A stretch of 64,000 bases of DNA from Streptomyces sp. NBC_00083 (lineage in GTDB: Bacteria > Actinomycetota > Actinomycetes > Streptomycetales > Streptomycetaceae): contig NZ_JAPELY010000001.1 of the NCBI RefSeq assembly GCF_026343295.1, positions 1,612,001-1,676,000 of the forward strand. The letters run 5' to 3'. Below the pieces are notes generated by a model. That model did not search any database, had not been told where the DNA came from, and saw nothing but the letters and a program-made list of their open reading frames with translations. Both the position numbers and the translations under genes were made by a program. This document shows, piece by piece, positions 16,372-30,369 of the stretch; position 1 is the first letter of the stretch; the number at the start of each line of letters is the position of its first letter.

Positions 16372-16806
16372 ATGGCCGACATGACCATCCCCCCACGCTT
16401 GACCGTCCTCGCCGGCGCGTTCGCCGTCACCGCCGCCCTCTTCGCCGGCCCCGCCGCCGTGAGCGCCTCGGCCGCCCCCACGACCGCGTCCGTCGCCACG
16501 GCCCCGGCCTCTCCCGCCTCGGTGGGCAGCGTCTGCTACTCGGCCCTGCCCTCCCAGGCCCACGACACCCTCGACCTCATCGCCAAGGGCGGCCCGTTCC
16601 CGTACTCCCAGGACGGCGTCGTCTTCCAGAACCGCGAAGGTGTGCTGCCGCAGCAGAGCAGCTCCTACTACCACGAGTACACGGTGATCACCCCGGGTGC
16701 GCCGACGCGCGGCACCCGCCGGATCATCACGGGTGAGAAGTCCCAGGAGGACTACTACACCGCCGACCACTACGCGACGTTCAAACTGGTCGACTTCGGC
16801 TGCTAG
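16372..16806 (+). CDS. Secreted guanyl-specific ribonuclease, RNase Sa type
   Basis: 144 residues with a Sec signal (VLAGAFAVTAALFAGPAAVS) and a mature domain of about 95 residues nearly identical in pattern to Streptomyces RNase Sa: VCYSALPSQAHDTLDLI, GPFPYSQDGVVFQNREGVLP, YYHEYTVITPGAPTRGTRRI. Catalytic residues by alignment: E102 (HEYTV), R117 (GTRRIITGE) and H133 (DHYATF); C55 and C144 form the family disulfide. It cleaves RNA after guanosine outside the cell. A start nine bases later (16381) is possible. No barstar-like inhibitor gene is adjacent; the secreted enzyme may not need one in cis. Confidence 0.93.
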   Translation: MADMTIPPRLTVLAGAFAVTAALFAGPAAVSASAAPTTASVATAPASPASVGSVCYSALPSQAHDTLDLIAKGGPFPYSQDGVVFQNREGVLPQQSSSYYHEYTVITPGAPTRGTRRIITGEKSQEDYYTADHYATFKLVDFGC

Positions 16807-16835
16807 AGGCCCAGTTGGCCAAGACGCTCCGACGC

Positions 16836-16871
16836 CGGGCCCGCCTCACCCTCCGGGGTGGTGCGGGCCCG
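16836..16871. terminator. Bidirectional terminator between RNase and gntR
   Basis: Perfect 9-bp stem CGGGCCCGC (16836-16844) / GCGGGCCCG (16863-16871) with inner CACC/GGTG pairing. It stands between two convergent genes, 30 bases after the RNase stop and 27 before the gntR stop, so it can serve both transcripts. Confidence 0.7.
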
Positions 16872-16897
16872 CTCGCGTGGCCCGTACGGCGCGGGGC

Positions 16898-17650
16898 TCA
16901 CTCCTGCCCGAACTGCCGTCCCAGCGCCCCGCCCGCCGTCGAGTTGTGCACCGTGAACGCCACCGTGCCCGGCAGATAGCGGTCCTCGGACCACTCCACC
17001 GGGGTGCCCGCCGGGTCGGTGGAGCGGCGGCGTTCGCGCAGCAGCGCGTCGCCCCGCCGGCAGCCGAGCAGCTCCGCGTCGTCCGCGTCCGCGTGGCCCA
17101 CGTCGATGGTGTGCTGGGCGTCGGTGAACAGCACGCCGTGCAGCTCCAGTTGGCGCGAGTGCGACACCTCGTCGACCGCCATGGCGGCCACCAGCCGCCC
17201 GACCCGCACCGGGTAGGTCGAGCGCTCCACCATCACCGGCGCGCCCGACAGGGTCCGCACCCGACGGACCCGGAACACCGGTGTGCCCTCGGCGAGTTGG
17301 AGATGATGGGCCTCCTCCGGTGTCGCCTCGGCCGGCTCCACCGCCACCGTGCGGCCACCCGGCTCCTCGCCGAGCGAGCGGGCCCAGCGGGCGAAGGAGC
17401 GCAGCTCCGAGAAGCTCTGCAGCCGGGCCGCGCCGCCGAGCACCACCCGCCGCGCGCCGCGCCGCGACGTCACCAGGCCGTCCGCGCGCAGCGAGGCGAG
17501 GGCCTGGCGGACCGTGCCCCGGGACACGCCGTAGCGGCGGGCGAGTTCCTCCTCGGCGGGCAGCCGTGCGCCCGAACCGTACTCGCCCGCCGCTATGGCG
17601 GTCCGCAGATCCCCGGCCACTTTCCGGTAGAGCGGCGACTTGCTGGACAC
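16898..17650 (-). CDS. GntR-family regulator, HutC/UTRA subfamily
   Basis: 250 residues with a GTG start. N-terminal winged helix (LRTAIAAGEYGSGARLPAEE, then RYGVSRGTVRQALASLRADG, about residues 15-65) and a C-terminal UTRA ligand domain (RVRRVRTLSGAPVMVERSTY, GTPVEWSEDRYLPG). It is the last gene of the six-gene operon beginning at 22254, only 10 bases after the HAD gene. Two GTTGT-N4-ACAAC sites at the operon's head contain GTAC(A/G)GAC cores close to the general GntR consensus, so autoregulation by substrate release is likely. PhnR/PhnF-like regulators of phosphonate uptake are of this subfamily; the ligand here is unknown. Confidence 0.85.
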   Translation of the reverse strand: MSSKSPLYRKVAGDLRTAIAAGEYGSGARLPAEEELARRYGVSRGTVRQALASLRADGLVTSRRGARRVVLGGAARLQSFSELRSFARWARSLGEEPGGRTVAVEPAEATPEEAHHLQLAEGTPVFRVRRVRTLSGAPVMVERSTYPVRVGRLVAAMAVDEVSHSRQLELHGVLFTDAQHTIDVGHADADDAELLGCRRGDALLRERRRSTDPAGTPVEWSEDRYLPGTVAFTVHNSTAGGALGRQFGQE

Positions 17651-17660
17651 CCCGGCCCCC

Positions 17661-18304
17661 TCACCTGCCGATCAGCGAGCGGAGCAAGGAGACGTCCGCC
17701 TCCTCCAGACTAGCCACCACCGTGCGGCCCTCGGCCGGCGCGATGGGCTCCACCGACGGCACCGCCAGCACCACACAGCCCGCCGCCTCCGCCGACGCCA
17801 CGCCCGTCGCGGTGTCCTCGACCGCCACGCAGCGCGCCGGGTCCGCGCCGAGCGCCGCGGCCGCCGCCAGATACGGGTCCGGGGCCGGCTTGGTGCGGGC
17901 GGTGTCCTCGGCCCCGTACACCGCGTCGAACCGGTGGCCGTCGAGCGAGGTCGCCACCCGGCGCACGATCGCGCGCGGCGACGCCGACACCAGCGCGGTC
18001 AGCACCCCCGACTCCCGCAGCGCGCGCAGCAGTCGCAGCGCGCCCGGCCGCGGCTCGGCGCCCTGCGCGACCCGGGCCGTGAAGCCGGCGCCCAGCTCCG
18101 CCGCCAGCTCCTCACGGCCAACGCCGAGCGGGCCGTACAGCAGCCCGGCGGTGTCCTCCACCGAGCGCCCGTACACCGAGCGGCGCTCCTCGCCCGCCAG
18201 CGTGTGCCCGCGGCGGGCCGCGACCTGCTCCACCACCTCCACCCAGGCCTCCTCGGTGTCGACGAGGGTGCCGTCCATGTCGAACAGGACCGCGCGCAGC
18301 CCGC

Positions 18305-18308
<4 letters not shown>
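17661..18308 (-). CDS. HAD-superfamily phosphatase (beta-phosphoglucomutase-like)
   Basis: 215 residues. Motif I FDMDGTLVDTEEAW gives the nucleophile D10 and acid/base D12; motif II is LVSASPRA, the motif III lysine is in TKPAPDPYL, and motif IV is CVAVEDTATGVASA. Cap of the small helical type between motifs I and II. It lacks the length and the Schiff-base lysine of phosphonoacetaldehyde hydrolase PhnX. The gene overlaps the ABC ATPase stop by four bases and precedes gntR, so it probably dephosphorylates whatever the transporter imports: a phosphate ester or phosphonate breakdown product (inference). Confidence 0.85.
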
Positions 18309-19353
<1,045 letters not shown>

Positions 19354-19354
<1 letters not shown>

Positions 19355-20196
19355 CAGGAGGCTTCCTTCGTACGGGACGTGACGGTACCGCGGGTGCGGG
19401 CGAGGCCGGTCACGACGAGCAGCAGGCCCCACGTGAGCAGCAGGCTGAGCAGGGACACCGCCACCGACAGCTGGGCGTCGGCGCCGGAGGCCTGCACGAT
19501 CCACACCGCGAACGGCTGGAACCCGAGCAGGGAGGCCACCGTGAACTCGCCGAGCACCAGGGCGAGCGCCAGGAACGAGGCGTTGAGCAGCGCGGTCCGC
19601 AGATTGGGCAGCACGACCGCGAACAGCGCCCGCGGCCAGGACGCGCCCAGATCGCGGGCCGCCTCCACGAGGGTGCGGACATCGACGGCCCGCAGGCCCG
19701 CGTCGAGGGAGCGGTACACGAACGGCAGCGCCATCACGACGTACGCGAAGACCAGGACCAGCGGGAACGACGGGTTCTGGAGCGCGACGAACGTCTGGTA
19801 CAGCGGCGTCGTCGCCAGATGGTCCGGGCCCCACTTGAGGACCGTGCCGAGGCCCGCGACCAGCGCCACCGGCGGCACCACGAGCGGCAGGGTGCACACC
19901 ACTTCGAGCACCGCGCGCAGCCGCCCCGAGCCGGACAGCCGCACCGCGAGCGCGGCCGGCACCGTCAGGAGCAGCGCGAGCGCCACCGTGGCCAGGGCCA
20001 GGCCCATCGACCGGAGCAGGGCCGCGGTGAACCCGTCGGCGCCGAAGATCCGCGTGTACGAGTCCAGGGTGAAGCCCTGCCCCGGCACGTCCACCGTGAA
20101 CACGAGGGAGGCGAGCAGCGGCACCGCGAAGTAGGTCCCGGCGACGAGCAGGACCGCGCCGCGCCAGGGGCGCGGCGGATGTGTCAGGCGAGCCAT
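19354..20196 (-). CDS. ABC transporter permease (second subunit)
   Basis: 280 residues with six predicted membrane helices (for example GAVLLVAGTYFAVPLLASLV and VVCTLPLVVPPVALVAGLG). The binding-protein-dependent transport EAA loop is EAARDLGASWPRALFAVVLP, at about residues 185-205. The start at 20196 lies within the upstream permease gene (13-base overlap), showing translational coupling. It pairs with the other permease to form the channel of the importer. Confidence 0.88.
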
Positions 20197-21077
20197 CGGG
20201 CGCTCCTTCGCTGCAGCGGCAGATGGACGGCCATGACCAGGAGGGCGACGATCACCATGTCGAGGCTGAGCGCCAGCGCCACGTTCTCCTGGCCGACCAG
20301 GACGTTGCCGGAGAGCGCGTCCGCGATCTGCATGGTGACCAGCGGCACCGAACTTCCCACCATCGAGGCGGCCGTGGCGTACGCGGCGAACGCGCTGCCG
20401 AACAGCAGCACGAAGCCGCCGAGCAGGGTGGGCAGCAGCACCGGGATGCCGACGTGGCGCCAGTACTGCCAGGCGCTCGCCCCGCTGTTCCGGGCCGCCT
20501 CGCGCCACTGGGGGCGCAGCCCGTCCAGGGCCGGCGCCACGGTGAGCACCATCAGCGGGACGAGGAAGTACAGATAGGTCAGGGCCAGGCCCCAGAAGCT
20601 GTAGAGGCTCCAGCCGTGGTCGGCGAGGCCCAGCTTGGTGGTGAGGACACCCGCGTTGCCCAGGGTGGCGACGAAGGCGAACGCGAGCGGCACGCCGCCG
20701 AAGTTGGCGAGCACGCCCGACGCGGTGAGCACGGCCTCGCGCAGCGCCGTGCCGCGCGAGGTGACGACGGCCTGCGCGAGCAGCAGCCCCAGCAGGGCCG
20801 CGATGGCGGCGGTGGTGGCGGACAGCTTGACGCTGCCGAGCAGCGCGGTCCAGTACGCGCCGTGCACGGACTGGCTCATGTTGCCGAACCCGTACGAGCC
20901 GTTCACGGACAGCGCGCCGTTCAGCATGGCGAGGGCCGGCAGGCCGAAGGCGAGCGCGACGAAGACGAGCAGCGGGACGGCGGCGAGCCAGGCGCCGGGG
21001 CGCTTGCGGCCCCGGCGTCCGTTCGGCCGCTCGACTGCCGCTGCGGCGGCGGTGGTCGAGGTGGTGGCGACAGTCAT
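20184..21077 (-). CDS. ABC transporter permease (first subunit)
   Basis: 297 residues. An Arg-rich cytoplasmic N-terminus (RPNGRRGRKRPG) precedes six or seven membrane helices (LAAVPLLVFVALAFGLPALA, ATTAAIAALLGLLLAQAVV). The EAA loop is EAARNSGASAWQYWRHVGIP. The gene begins 10 bases after the binding-protein stop. PotB/FbpB-like permease domain; with the second permease it forms a heterodimeric channel. Substrate not determined by sequence. Confidence 0.88.
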   Translation of the reverse strand: MTVATTSTTAAAAAVERPNGRRGRKRPGAWLAAVPLLVFVALAFGLPALAMLNGALSVNGSYGFGNMSQSVHGAYWTALLGSVKLSATTAAIAALLGLLLAQAVVTSRGTALREAVLTASGVLANFGGVPLAFAFVATLGNAGVLTTKLGLADHGWSLYSFWGLALTYLYFLVPLMVLTVAPALDGLRPQWREAARNSGASAWQYWRHVGIPVLLPTLLGGFVLLFGSAFAAYATAASMVGSSVPLVTMQIADALSGNVLVGQENVALALSLDMVIVALLVMAVHLPLQRRSARWLA

Positions 21078-21087
21078 GACGGTGTGA

Positions 21088-22254
21088 TCAGCCCGAGATC
21101 GCCTTGGCCCAGCCGTTGGCCAGGACGGTCTTGGCCTTGGTGTTCTGCGCCTCGGTGGGGAAGGTGGGGGTGCCGGAGACCTGCGGGAGCTTGCCGGCCG
21201 CGGTCTTGTCGAGCGTGCCGTCCTTGTCCATGGCGGGCATGAGCGCCGGGCGGGCGTACCCCTTCAGCCACAGGTTCTGGCCCTCGGCGGAGTACAGGTA
21301 CTCCTGCCACAGGCGGGCCGCCGCCGGGTGCGGGGCGTCCTTGTTGACGGCCTGGGAGTAGTACTGGGCGTAGACGCCGTCGGTGGGGACCGCGGTCTTC
21401 CAGTCGAGGCCCTTGCCCTTGAACTGGTCGGCGTAGCCCGCGTTCAGATAGTCCCAGTCGATGGAGATCGGGGTCTCGCCCTTCTCGACCGTGGCCGGGG
21501 TCGACTCCACCGGGTTGTAGTTCCCGGCCTTCTTCAGCTTGGCGAAGAAGTCGAGGCCGGGCTGGATGTCGTCCAGCGAACCGCCGTTGGCCAGCGACGC
21601 CGCGTACACCCCGGCGAAGGCCGAACCGGACTTGGTGGGGTTGCCGTTGAGCGCGACCTGGCCCTTGTACTCGGGCTTGAGGAGATCGGCGAAGGTCGTC
21701 GGGCACACCTTGACGCGCTTGGCGTCGCAGCCGATGGAGACGTAGCCGCCGTAGTCGTTGAACCAGCGCCCCTGTGCGTCCTTCTGGGCCGCGGGGATCT
21801 TGTCGAAGCCCTCGACCTTGTACGGGGCGGTCAGGCCCTGGTCGCCCGCGGACTGGGCGAACGACGAGCCCAGGTCGAGGACGTCGGGGGCGCGGCCCTG
21901 GCCCTTGCGGGTCTTGACGGCGTTGATCTCGTCGGCGCTGGAGCCGTCGGGGTTCTCGACGGCGACCTTGATGCCGTACTTCTTCGTGAAGCCGTCGATG
22001 AGCGCGCCGTAGTTGGCCCAATCGCGGGGGATGGCTATCGCGTTGAGCGTGCCCTCCTTCTTGGCGGCGGCGATCAGCGCGTCCATGCCGCCGGCGTCCT
22101 TCGCGGAGGTGGCGGTCGCGGGGCTCTTGCCGCCCTTGCCGCCGTCGGCCGCGCTGGTCGAGGCGTCGGACTTGGCGCCGCAGGCGGCGAGGGCGAACGC
22201 GGAGGCGGCCAGGGTGACGGCGAGGGTGGCGGTGCGGATGCGTGGGGCGATCAC
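21088..22254 (-). CDS. ABC transporter substrate-binding lipoprotein
   Basis: 388 residues from the GTG at 22254, chosen because GGAG lies 7 bases upstream and the signal peptide fits; the frame stays open further upstream but would swallow the operators. Lipobox LAAC puts the lipidated cysteine at C25. Periplasmic-binding fold of the iron/thiamine/aminoethylphosphonate class: DALIAAAKKEGTLNAIAIPR, DVLDLGSSFAQSA, GDNG-like NDYGGYVSIGCD, and PISIDWDYLNAGYADQ. First gene of the importer operon. Ligand is inferred from neighbours (phosphorylated or phosphonate compound), confidence low. Confidence 0.85.
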   Translation of the reverse strand: MIAPRIRTATLAVTLAASAFALAACGAKSDASTSAADGGKGGKSPATATSAKDAGGMDALIAAAKKEGTLNAIAIPRDWANYGALIDGFTKKYGIKVAVENPDGSSADEINAVKTRKGQGRAPDVLDLGSSFAQSAGDQGLTAPYKVEGFDKIPAAQKDAQGRWFNDYGGYVSIGCDAKRVKVCPTTFADLLKPEYKGQVALNGNPTKSGSAFAGVYAASLANGGSLDDIQPGLDFFAKLKKAGNYNPVESTPATVEKGETPISIDWDYLNAGYADQFKGKGLDWKTAVPTDGVYAQYYSQAVNKDAPHPAAARLWQEYLYSAEGQNLWLKGYARPALMPAMDKDGTLDKTAAGKLPQVSGTPTFPTEAQNTKAKTVLANGWAKAISG

Positions 22255-22264
22255 GGGGGCTCCA

Positions 22265-22295
22265 AGTTGTACGGACAACTGTTGTACAGACAACT
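22265..22295. promoter_or_regulatory. Tandem GntR operators upstream of the importer operon
   Basis: Two 14-bp dyads of the form GTTGT-N4-ACAAC: GTTGTACGGACAAC (22266-22279) and GTTGTACAGACAAC (22281-22294), spaced 15 bp centre to centre. Both contain a GTAC(G/A)GAC core close to the GntR consensus yGTMTAKACny. They lie 12-40 bases upstream of the GTG start, so occupancy would block initiation or early elongation. The regulator is probably the gntR at the end of the same operon. Confidence 0.7.
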
Positions 22296-22410
22296 CCATT
22301 ACGGAGGGGGTGGGTGGCGGGCCGGTGAACGCGGGGCGACGTACGCGATGCACTTACCCATCGCTTTCCAGCCACCCTCCTGGACGGCGGCGTCGCCGGG
22401 CTCCAGCTCC

Positions 22411-22960
22411 CCGGGGCTCCGCCCCGGACCCCGCTCGCGCCTGAAGGCCGCTCGTCCTCAACCGCCGGACGGGCTGAGGATGCCGATGCCGGGCACACCG
22501 CCCAGGCCCGACCCCGCCAGGGGCGCGGGGAACTGCGCGAGACGCGGACACGGTCCGCAGACGAAAGCGGGGGTGTCCTGGGGCTCCGCCCCAGACCCCG
22601 TTCGCGCCTGAAGGGCGCTCGTCCTCAAACGCCGGACGGGCTGGGGATGCCGATGCTGGGCACACCGCCCAGGCCCGACCCCACCTGGGGGCGCGGGGGA
22701 CTGCGCGACCAGCCACGCACGGTCCGCACCCGAAGGCGGGGTTGCCGGGGCTCTGCCCCGGACCCCCGTTCGCGCCCGAAAGGCCGCTCGTCCTCAATCG
22801 CCGGACGGGCTGAGGATGCTGGGGCTGGGCATGCCGCCAAGGCCGACCCACCTAGGGGCGCGGGGAACTGCGCGAGAAGCGGGCACGGTCCGCAGGCGAA
22901 GGCGGGGTTGGGGGGCGCAGGGGCCGCAGGTGAAGGTCAGGGGCGCGGGCGACTGCGCGG
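22411..22960 (+). repeat. Cluster of 167-bp intergenic repeats (three full, one degraded)
   Basis: The 711-base gap between the importer operon and the metallopeptidase holds no gene. GGGGCTCCGCCCC-type cores start at 22413, 22580 and 22747, exactly 167 bases apart, each followed by a GTTCGCGCCTGAAGG segment, a CGCTCGTCCTCAAnCGCCGG segment and, further on, GGCGCGGGGAACTGCGCG and CACGGTCCGCA. A fourth unit (from about 22855) is degraded. Same orientation throughout. The core folds as a short hairpin. Function unknown; several units could act as transcription terminators. Confidence 0.8.
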
Positions 22961-22965
22961 CGGGG

Positions 22966-23841
22966 CTACGTGTCGCAGGGGAGGAGCGTGCCGCACACCC
23001 CGCACCGCACCCGCACAACCCCCCGCACCCCCACCCGGATCCGCTGGCAGCACGTCGGGCAGGGGAAGGAGACCCGCAGGCCGGAGGGGCCGGGCTCGAA
23101 GGCGTACGGGGCGCCGGGCGCGGCCCGGGTGTGCCGGCGGTCCTTCTCGTAGCGGCGCCGCCCCGCCCACCCCGCCGCCGCCAGCGGAGGCTGCCGCGCG
23201 TCCCGCCGCGCGAGGGCCGCGCCCGCCGTGTACGCGGGGTACGCCTGCGGGCTGGTGAACCAGGGCGACGGGTCCTCGCCGAACAGCTCGGCCCGCTTGG
23301 CCAGGACGTATCCGAACTCCTCCGGCGTCAGATAGCCCAGCTTCTGGCTGGACACCCCGTCCTCGCGGAACGCGTCGAGCAGCAGCCACCCCGCGCCCAG
23401 GTACGTCGTCACGGTGTCGGTGAGGATCTCGTTGTCCCGCGTACCGGGGAACGTCAGGTCCAGGCGGTGCAGCAGCACATGCGTGATCTCGTGCGCGAGC
23501 GCCGCCCCGATGTCCCTGCGGTGCGTACGGAAACGGTCGTTCAGCTCGATGAAGTACTCCGGCCCCGCGGCCAGTTCGACGCTCGCCGCATGCTGCATCT
23601 CGCGGTAGCCCACGATCATCCGGGCCTCGGGAAGACGCAGGTGCCGCACCAGCGCCCCGGCCACCCGCTGCGCCCCCAGGTGCAGGTCGTCGTGGTCGGC
23701 GAAGGCCACGTCGACGGGGAGCACGCTGGTCGCGTACGCCCGGAGCCCCTCGTAGGACAGCCGCTTGTGCAGCGCAGTGATCGCCGCGCGCACCGTGGCG
23801 AGGTGCGGATAGCCGTGCACGACCGGGCTCGACGCGCCCAC
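22966..23841 (-). CDS. Zinc metallopeptidase-like protein with C-terminal zinc ribbon
   Basis: 291 residues from the GTG at 23841 (weak start choice; the frame is open to 23961). A zincin motif HEITH (H117-E118-H121) lies in DIGAALAHEITHVLLHRLDL, with a possible third ligand in the downstream NEILTDTVTTYLGAG segment (E/D-x-x-x-D). The C-terminus ends in a zinc ribbon: CPTC near 261-264 and CGVC near 280-283. No signal peptide, so it is cytoplasmic. The central YLTPEEFGYVLAKRAELFGE segment is shared by uncharacterised Streptomyces proteins of this kind. Peptidase activity is plausible from the motif; substrate unknown. Confidence 0.65.
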   Translation of the reverse strand: MGASSPVVHGYPHLATVRAAITALHKRLSYEGLRAYATSVLPVDVAFADHDDLHLGAQRVAGALVRHLRLPEARMIVGYREMQHAASVELAAGPEYFIELNDRFRTHRRDIGAALAHEITHVLLHRLDLTFPGTRDNEILTDTVTTYLGAGWLLLDAFREDGVSSQKLGYLTPEEFGYVLAKRAELFGEDPSPWFTSPQAYPAYTAGAALARRDARQPPLAAAGWAGRRRYEKDRRHTRAAPGAPYAFEPGPSGLRVSFPCPTCCQRIRVGVRGVVRVRCGVCGTLLPCDT

Positions 23842-23934
23842 GCTGTCACCCCCGTTCCGAACCGCGGACCGGCTTCCACTGTAAGCGCGCCGCGCCCGAG
23901 CCGGACCGTCCGCGGCCTGGCCGGAAAGCGGTCC

Positions 23935-24848
<914 letters not shown>

Positions 24849-24901
24849 CGCCGCACGCCCCACCCGCCGGCCCGCCCCGCCCAGGGGCCCGCACCCCCGC
24901 C

Positions 24902-24935
24902 CGGCCGGGCGCCGCGCATTTGCGGACGCCCGGCC
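24902..24935 (+). terminator. Hairpin after the trypsin gene
   Basis: Stem GGCCGGGCG (24903-24911) / CGCCCGGCC (24927-24935), continued inside by CCGC (24912-24915) / GCGG (24922-24925) with one bulged A and the loop GCATTT. It lies 54 bases after the trypsin stop and 20 bases before the response-regulator start, so besides ending the first transcript it could be an operator for the second. Confidence 0.55.
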
Positions 24936-24955
24936 AAACCTGCTCATATAGGGGC

Positions 24956-25609
24956 ATGTCGATCAGAGTGGTCATCGCGGACGACCAGGAAATGGTCAGG
25001 ACCGGGTTCCGCATGATCCTGGAGAGCAGGGACGACATCGAGGTCGTCGCCGACGTCGTCGACGGGAACGCCGCCCTCGAAGCCGTCGCACGCCTCCAGC
25101 CCGACGTCCTGCTCCTCGACATCCGCATGCCGGGCCTGGACGGACTGGAGGTCACCCGCCGCCTGGCCGGCCGCGACCGGCCCCGCATCGTCATCTGCAC
25201 CACCTTCGACCTCGACGAATACGTCCACTCCGCCCTGCACGGCGGCGCCTCCGGCTTCCTCCTCAAGGACGCAAGCCCCGAAATGCTCGTCGAGGCGGTA
25301 CGCGCCGCGGCCGCCGGCGACTCCCTCGTCTCACCCGCGATCACCGTGCGCCTCCTGAAGGAGCTGGCGTCGGCCCGCCCCGCCGACGGCATGCGCACCC
25401 CGGTCGAGCCGCTCACCGACCGCGAACGCGACGTGGTGCGCTGTCTGGCCCGCGGCGCCACCAACGCCGAGATCGCCGGCGAACTCTACGTCTCGCTGTC
25501 CACCGTCAAGACCCACCTCGCCAACGTCCAGGGCAAACTCGGCGCCCGCAACCGCGTCGAGATCGCCGCCTGGGCCTGGGAGAGCGGACTCGCCACGAAC
25601 GCCGCGTGA
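24956..25609 (+). CDS. LuxR-type response regulator (NarL family)
   Basis: 217 residues. Receiver domain with the phosphoacceptor D55 (VLLLDIRMPGLDG), acidic pair D9/D10, conserved T in ICTTFD and K in FLLKD. C-terminal LuxR helix-turn-helix: LTDRERDVVRCLARGATNAE, then YVSLSTVKTHLANVQGKLGA. The ATG at 24956 follows a CATATAGGGG stretch closely, so the mRNA may have a very short leader. It is followed 7 bases later by its sensor kinase. Targets unknown; there is no adjacent transporter or enzyme gene that would suggest one, apart from the secreted trypsin upstream. Confidence 0.93.
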   Translation: MSIRVVIADDQEMVRTGFRMILESRDDIEVVADVVDGNAALEAVARLQPDVLLLDIRMPGLDGLEVTRRLAGRDRPRIVICTTFDLDEYVHSALHGGASGFLLKDASPEMLVEAVRAAAAGDSLVSPAITVRLLKELASARPADGMRTPVEPLTDRERDVVRCLARGATNAEIAGELYVSLSTVKTHLANVQGKLGARNRVEIAAWAWESGLATNAA

Positions 25610-25616
25610 GCCGCCC

Positions 25617-26759
25617 ATGAGCCCCGTACGCAGCTGGCTCCGGCGCCACCCGCGCGCCGCGGCCACCGCCCGCCCGCTGCTCGCCGCCGTCCTCGTCGCC
25701 CTCGTCACCTACGAGGGCGTGGCCCTGGCCCGCCAGCCCACCCGGCCGCACGCCATCGTGTGGTGCGCCGGCATCGCGGTCTGCCTGTGCGCGGTGCCCT
25801 GGCCGAGGATCCCGCTCGTGTCGCGGGCCTGGACCGCGGCGGCCCTCACCTGGACCGCGACCGCCCTGCTCCTCCTCGACCGGCCCGAGATCGTCTGGGG
25901 CATGGGCGAGGCGATCGCGCTCCTGGTGCTGCTCTCCTCCGTCCTCCTGTACGCCCCCGCCCGCACCGCGGCGCTCCTCGGCCCCGTCCTCGGCCTCGGC
26001 TGCGTGGCCGTACCCGTGCGCGACGCCGACCCCGGCCGGTTCACCCTGCTCTTCGCCGTCCTCGCGGTCGTCGTCAGCGCGTACTCGCTGCTCATGCGCG
26101 CCCAGTCCGGCCAGCGGATCCGCGACCTCCAGGCCGTCCGCACCGCGGAACGCCTCGAACTCGCCCACGAACTGCACGACTTGGTCGCCCACCACGTCAC
26201 CGGCATCGTCGTGCAGGCGCAGGCGGCCCGCTTCACCGCCGCCTCGGGCGAACGCGCCGCCGAGTCCTTCGCCCGCATCGAGGAGGCGGGCGGCGAGGCG
26301 CTCGGCGCGATGCGGCGGCTGGTACGGGTGCTGCGCGAGGACGACCCGAAGACGGAGCCGGTGGCGGGCATCCCCCAGATCCGCGAGCTCACCGCCCGCT
26401 TCTCCCTCGCGGGACCCCCGGCCGTCCTCGACGTGGAGGACGGCCTTGAGGCACGCCTGCCGGGCGAGGCGGCGGCGCTCGCCCACCGGGTGGTGCGCGA
26501 AGCCCTCACCAACGTACGCAAACACGCGGCGGACGCGACGGTGGTGCGGGTCGCGCTGCGCGTCACGGAGCGGGGCCTCGACGTGCGCGTCGCCGACGAC
26601 GGCTCGCACGCGGTCCCCCTCACGGAGCAGGCCCGGGGCGGCGGCTTCGGCCTCGTCGGCCTGACGGAGCGGGTGGCTGCGATGGGGGGCGAGCTTGCGG
26701 CGGGGCCGGGGGAGGACGGCTGGCAGGTGACGATGCGCCTCCCCTTGCACCCCCTGTAG
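25617..26759 (+). CDS. Sensor histidine kinase (HisKA_3 type)
   Basis: 380 residues. Five or six membrane helices in residues 20-155 (LLAAVLVALVTYEGVALA, AIALLVLLSSVLLYAP, LLFAVLAVVVSAYSLLM) without a large extracellular loop suggest an intramembrane-type sensor. The phosphorylated histidine is H187 in AHELHDLVAHHVTGIV. The ATP-binding domain has the N box EALTNVRKHA, G1 DDG and G2 GFGLVGLTER. It lies directly behind its response regulator, the reverse of the usual kinase-first order. The signal is unknown. Confidence 0.92.
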   Translation: MSPVRSWLRRHPRAAATARPLLAAVLVALVTYEGVALARQPTRPHAIVWCAGIAVCLCAVPWPRIPLVSRAWTAAALTWTATALLLLDRPEIVWGMGEAIALLVLLSSVLLYAPARTAALLGPVLGLGCVAVPVRDADPGRFTLLFAVLAVVVSAYSLLMRAQSGQRIRDLQAVRTAERLELAHELHDLVAHHVTGIVVQAQAARFTAASGERAAESFARIEEAGGEALGAMRRLVRVLREDDPKTEPVAGIPQIRELTARFSLAGPPAVLDVEDGLEARLPGEAAALAHRVVREALTNVRKHAADATVVRVALRVTERGLDVRVADDGSHAVPLTEQARGGGFGLVGLTERVAAMGGELAAGPGEDGWQVTMRLPLHPL

Positions 26760-26764
26760 CCCCA

Positions 26765-27085
26765 GCCCCTCCCGCGCAGTTCCCCGCGCCCCTGGATGGG
26801 GTCGCCCTTGGCAGGGTGCCTGGTCTCGGCATCTTCAGCCCGTCCGGCGTTTGAGGACGAGCGCCTTTCGGGCGCGAACGGGGGTCTGGGGCGGAGCCCC
26901 GGGTAACCCCGGCCTTCGGGTGCGGACCGTGCGTGGCTGGTCGCGCAGTTCCCCGCGCCCCTATCGGGGTCGGCCTGGGCGGTGTGCCCAGTCTCGGCAT
27001 CTTCAGCCCGTCCGGCGTTTGAGGACGAGCGCCCTTCAGGCGCGAACGGGGTCCGGGGCGGAGTCCCGGGGAGCCGGGGCCGGGG
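26765..27085 (-). repeat. Two 167-bp intergenic repeats in inverted orientation
   Basis: This 427-base gap between the kinase and GH101 genes holds no gene apart from the GH101 leader (from about 27090). Cores GGGGCGGAGCCCC (26888) and GGGGCGGAGTCCC (27055) lie exactly 167 bases apart and run opposite to the clusters at 22.4 and 30.4 kb. Flanking pieces CGCAGTTCCCCGCGCCCCT, CGTCCGGCGTTTGAGGACGA and GGTGCGGACCGTGCGTGGCT are the same family. Confidence 0.8.
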
Positions 27086-27186
27086 GAGCGTTAGTCCAAG
27101 ACGTACCCCCGCTTTGTCCATGGGCACACCCGCACCCAGCGGAACACCGTGGTGCGCACCCACCCCCCACGGCAAGGAGCGCGCGC

Positions 27187-30318
<3,132 letters not shown>

Positions 30319-30369
30319 CCCGCCCCGATGTCCACGCCGCCCGGCATCGAGTAACTCAGGGACGCGGGC

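Noticed and set aside
16372..17650. Possible RNase toxin/barstar immunity pair.
   Set aside because: The RNase has a Sec signal and its neighbours are an SDR and a GntR regulator; no small acidic barstar-like protein is encoded next to it. It is an ordinary secreted RNase Sa.
22411..22960. Regularly spaced repeats of 167 bases, considered as a CRISPR array.
   Set aside because: The whole unit is conserved, not just a short repeat with unique spacers, and there are no cas genes. They are intergenic repeat elements found at several loci.
24956..26759. Idea that the two-component system controls the upstream trypsin gene.
   Set aside because: A strong hairpin separates them and no shared operator was seen; adjacency alone is not enough to claim a regulatory link.
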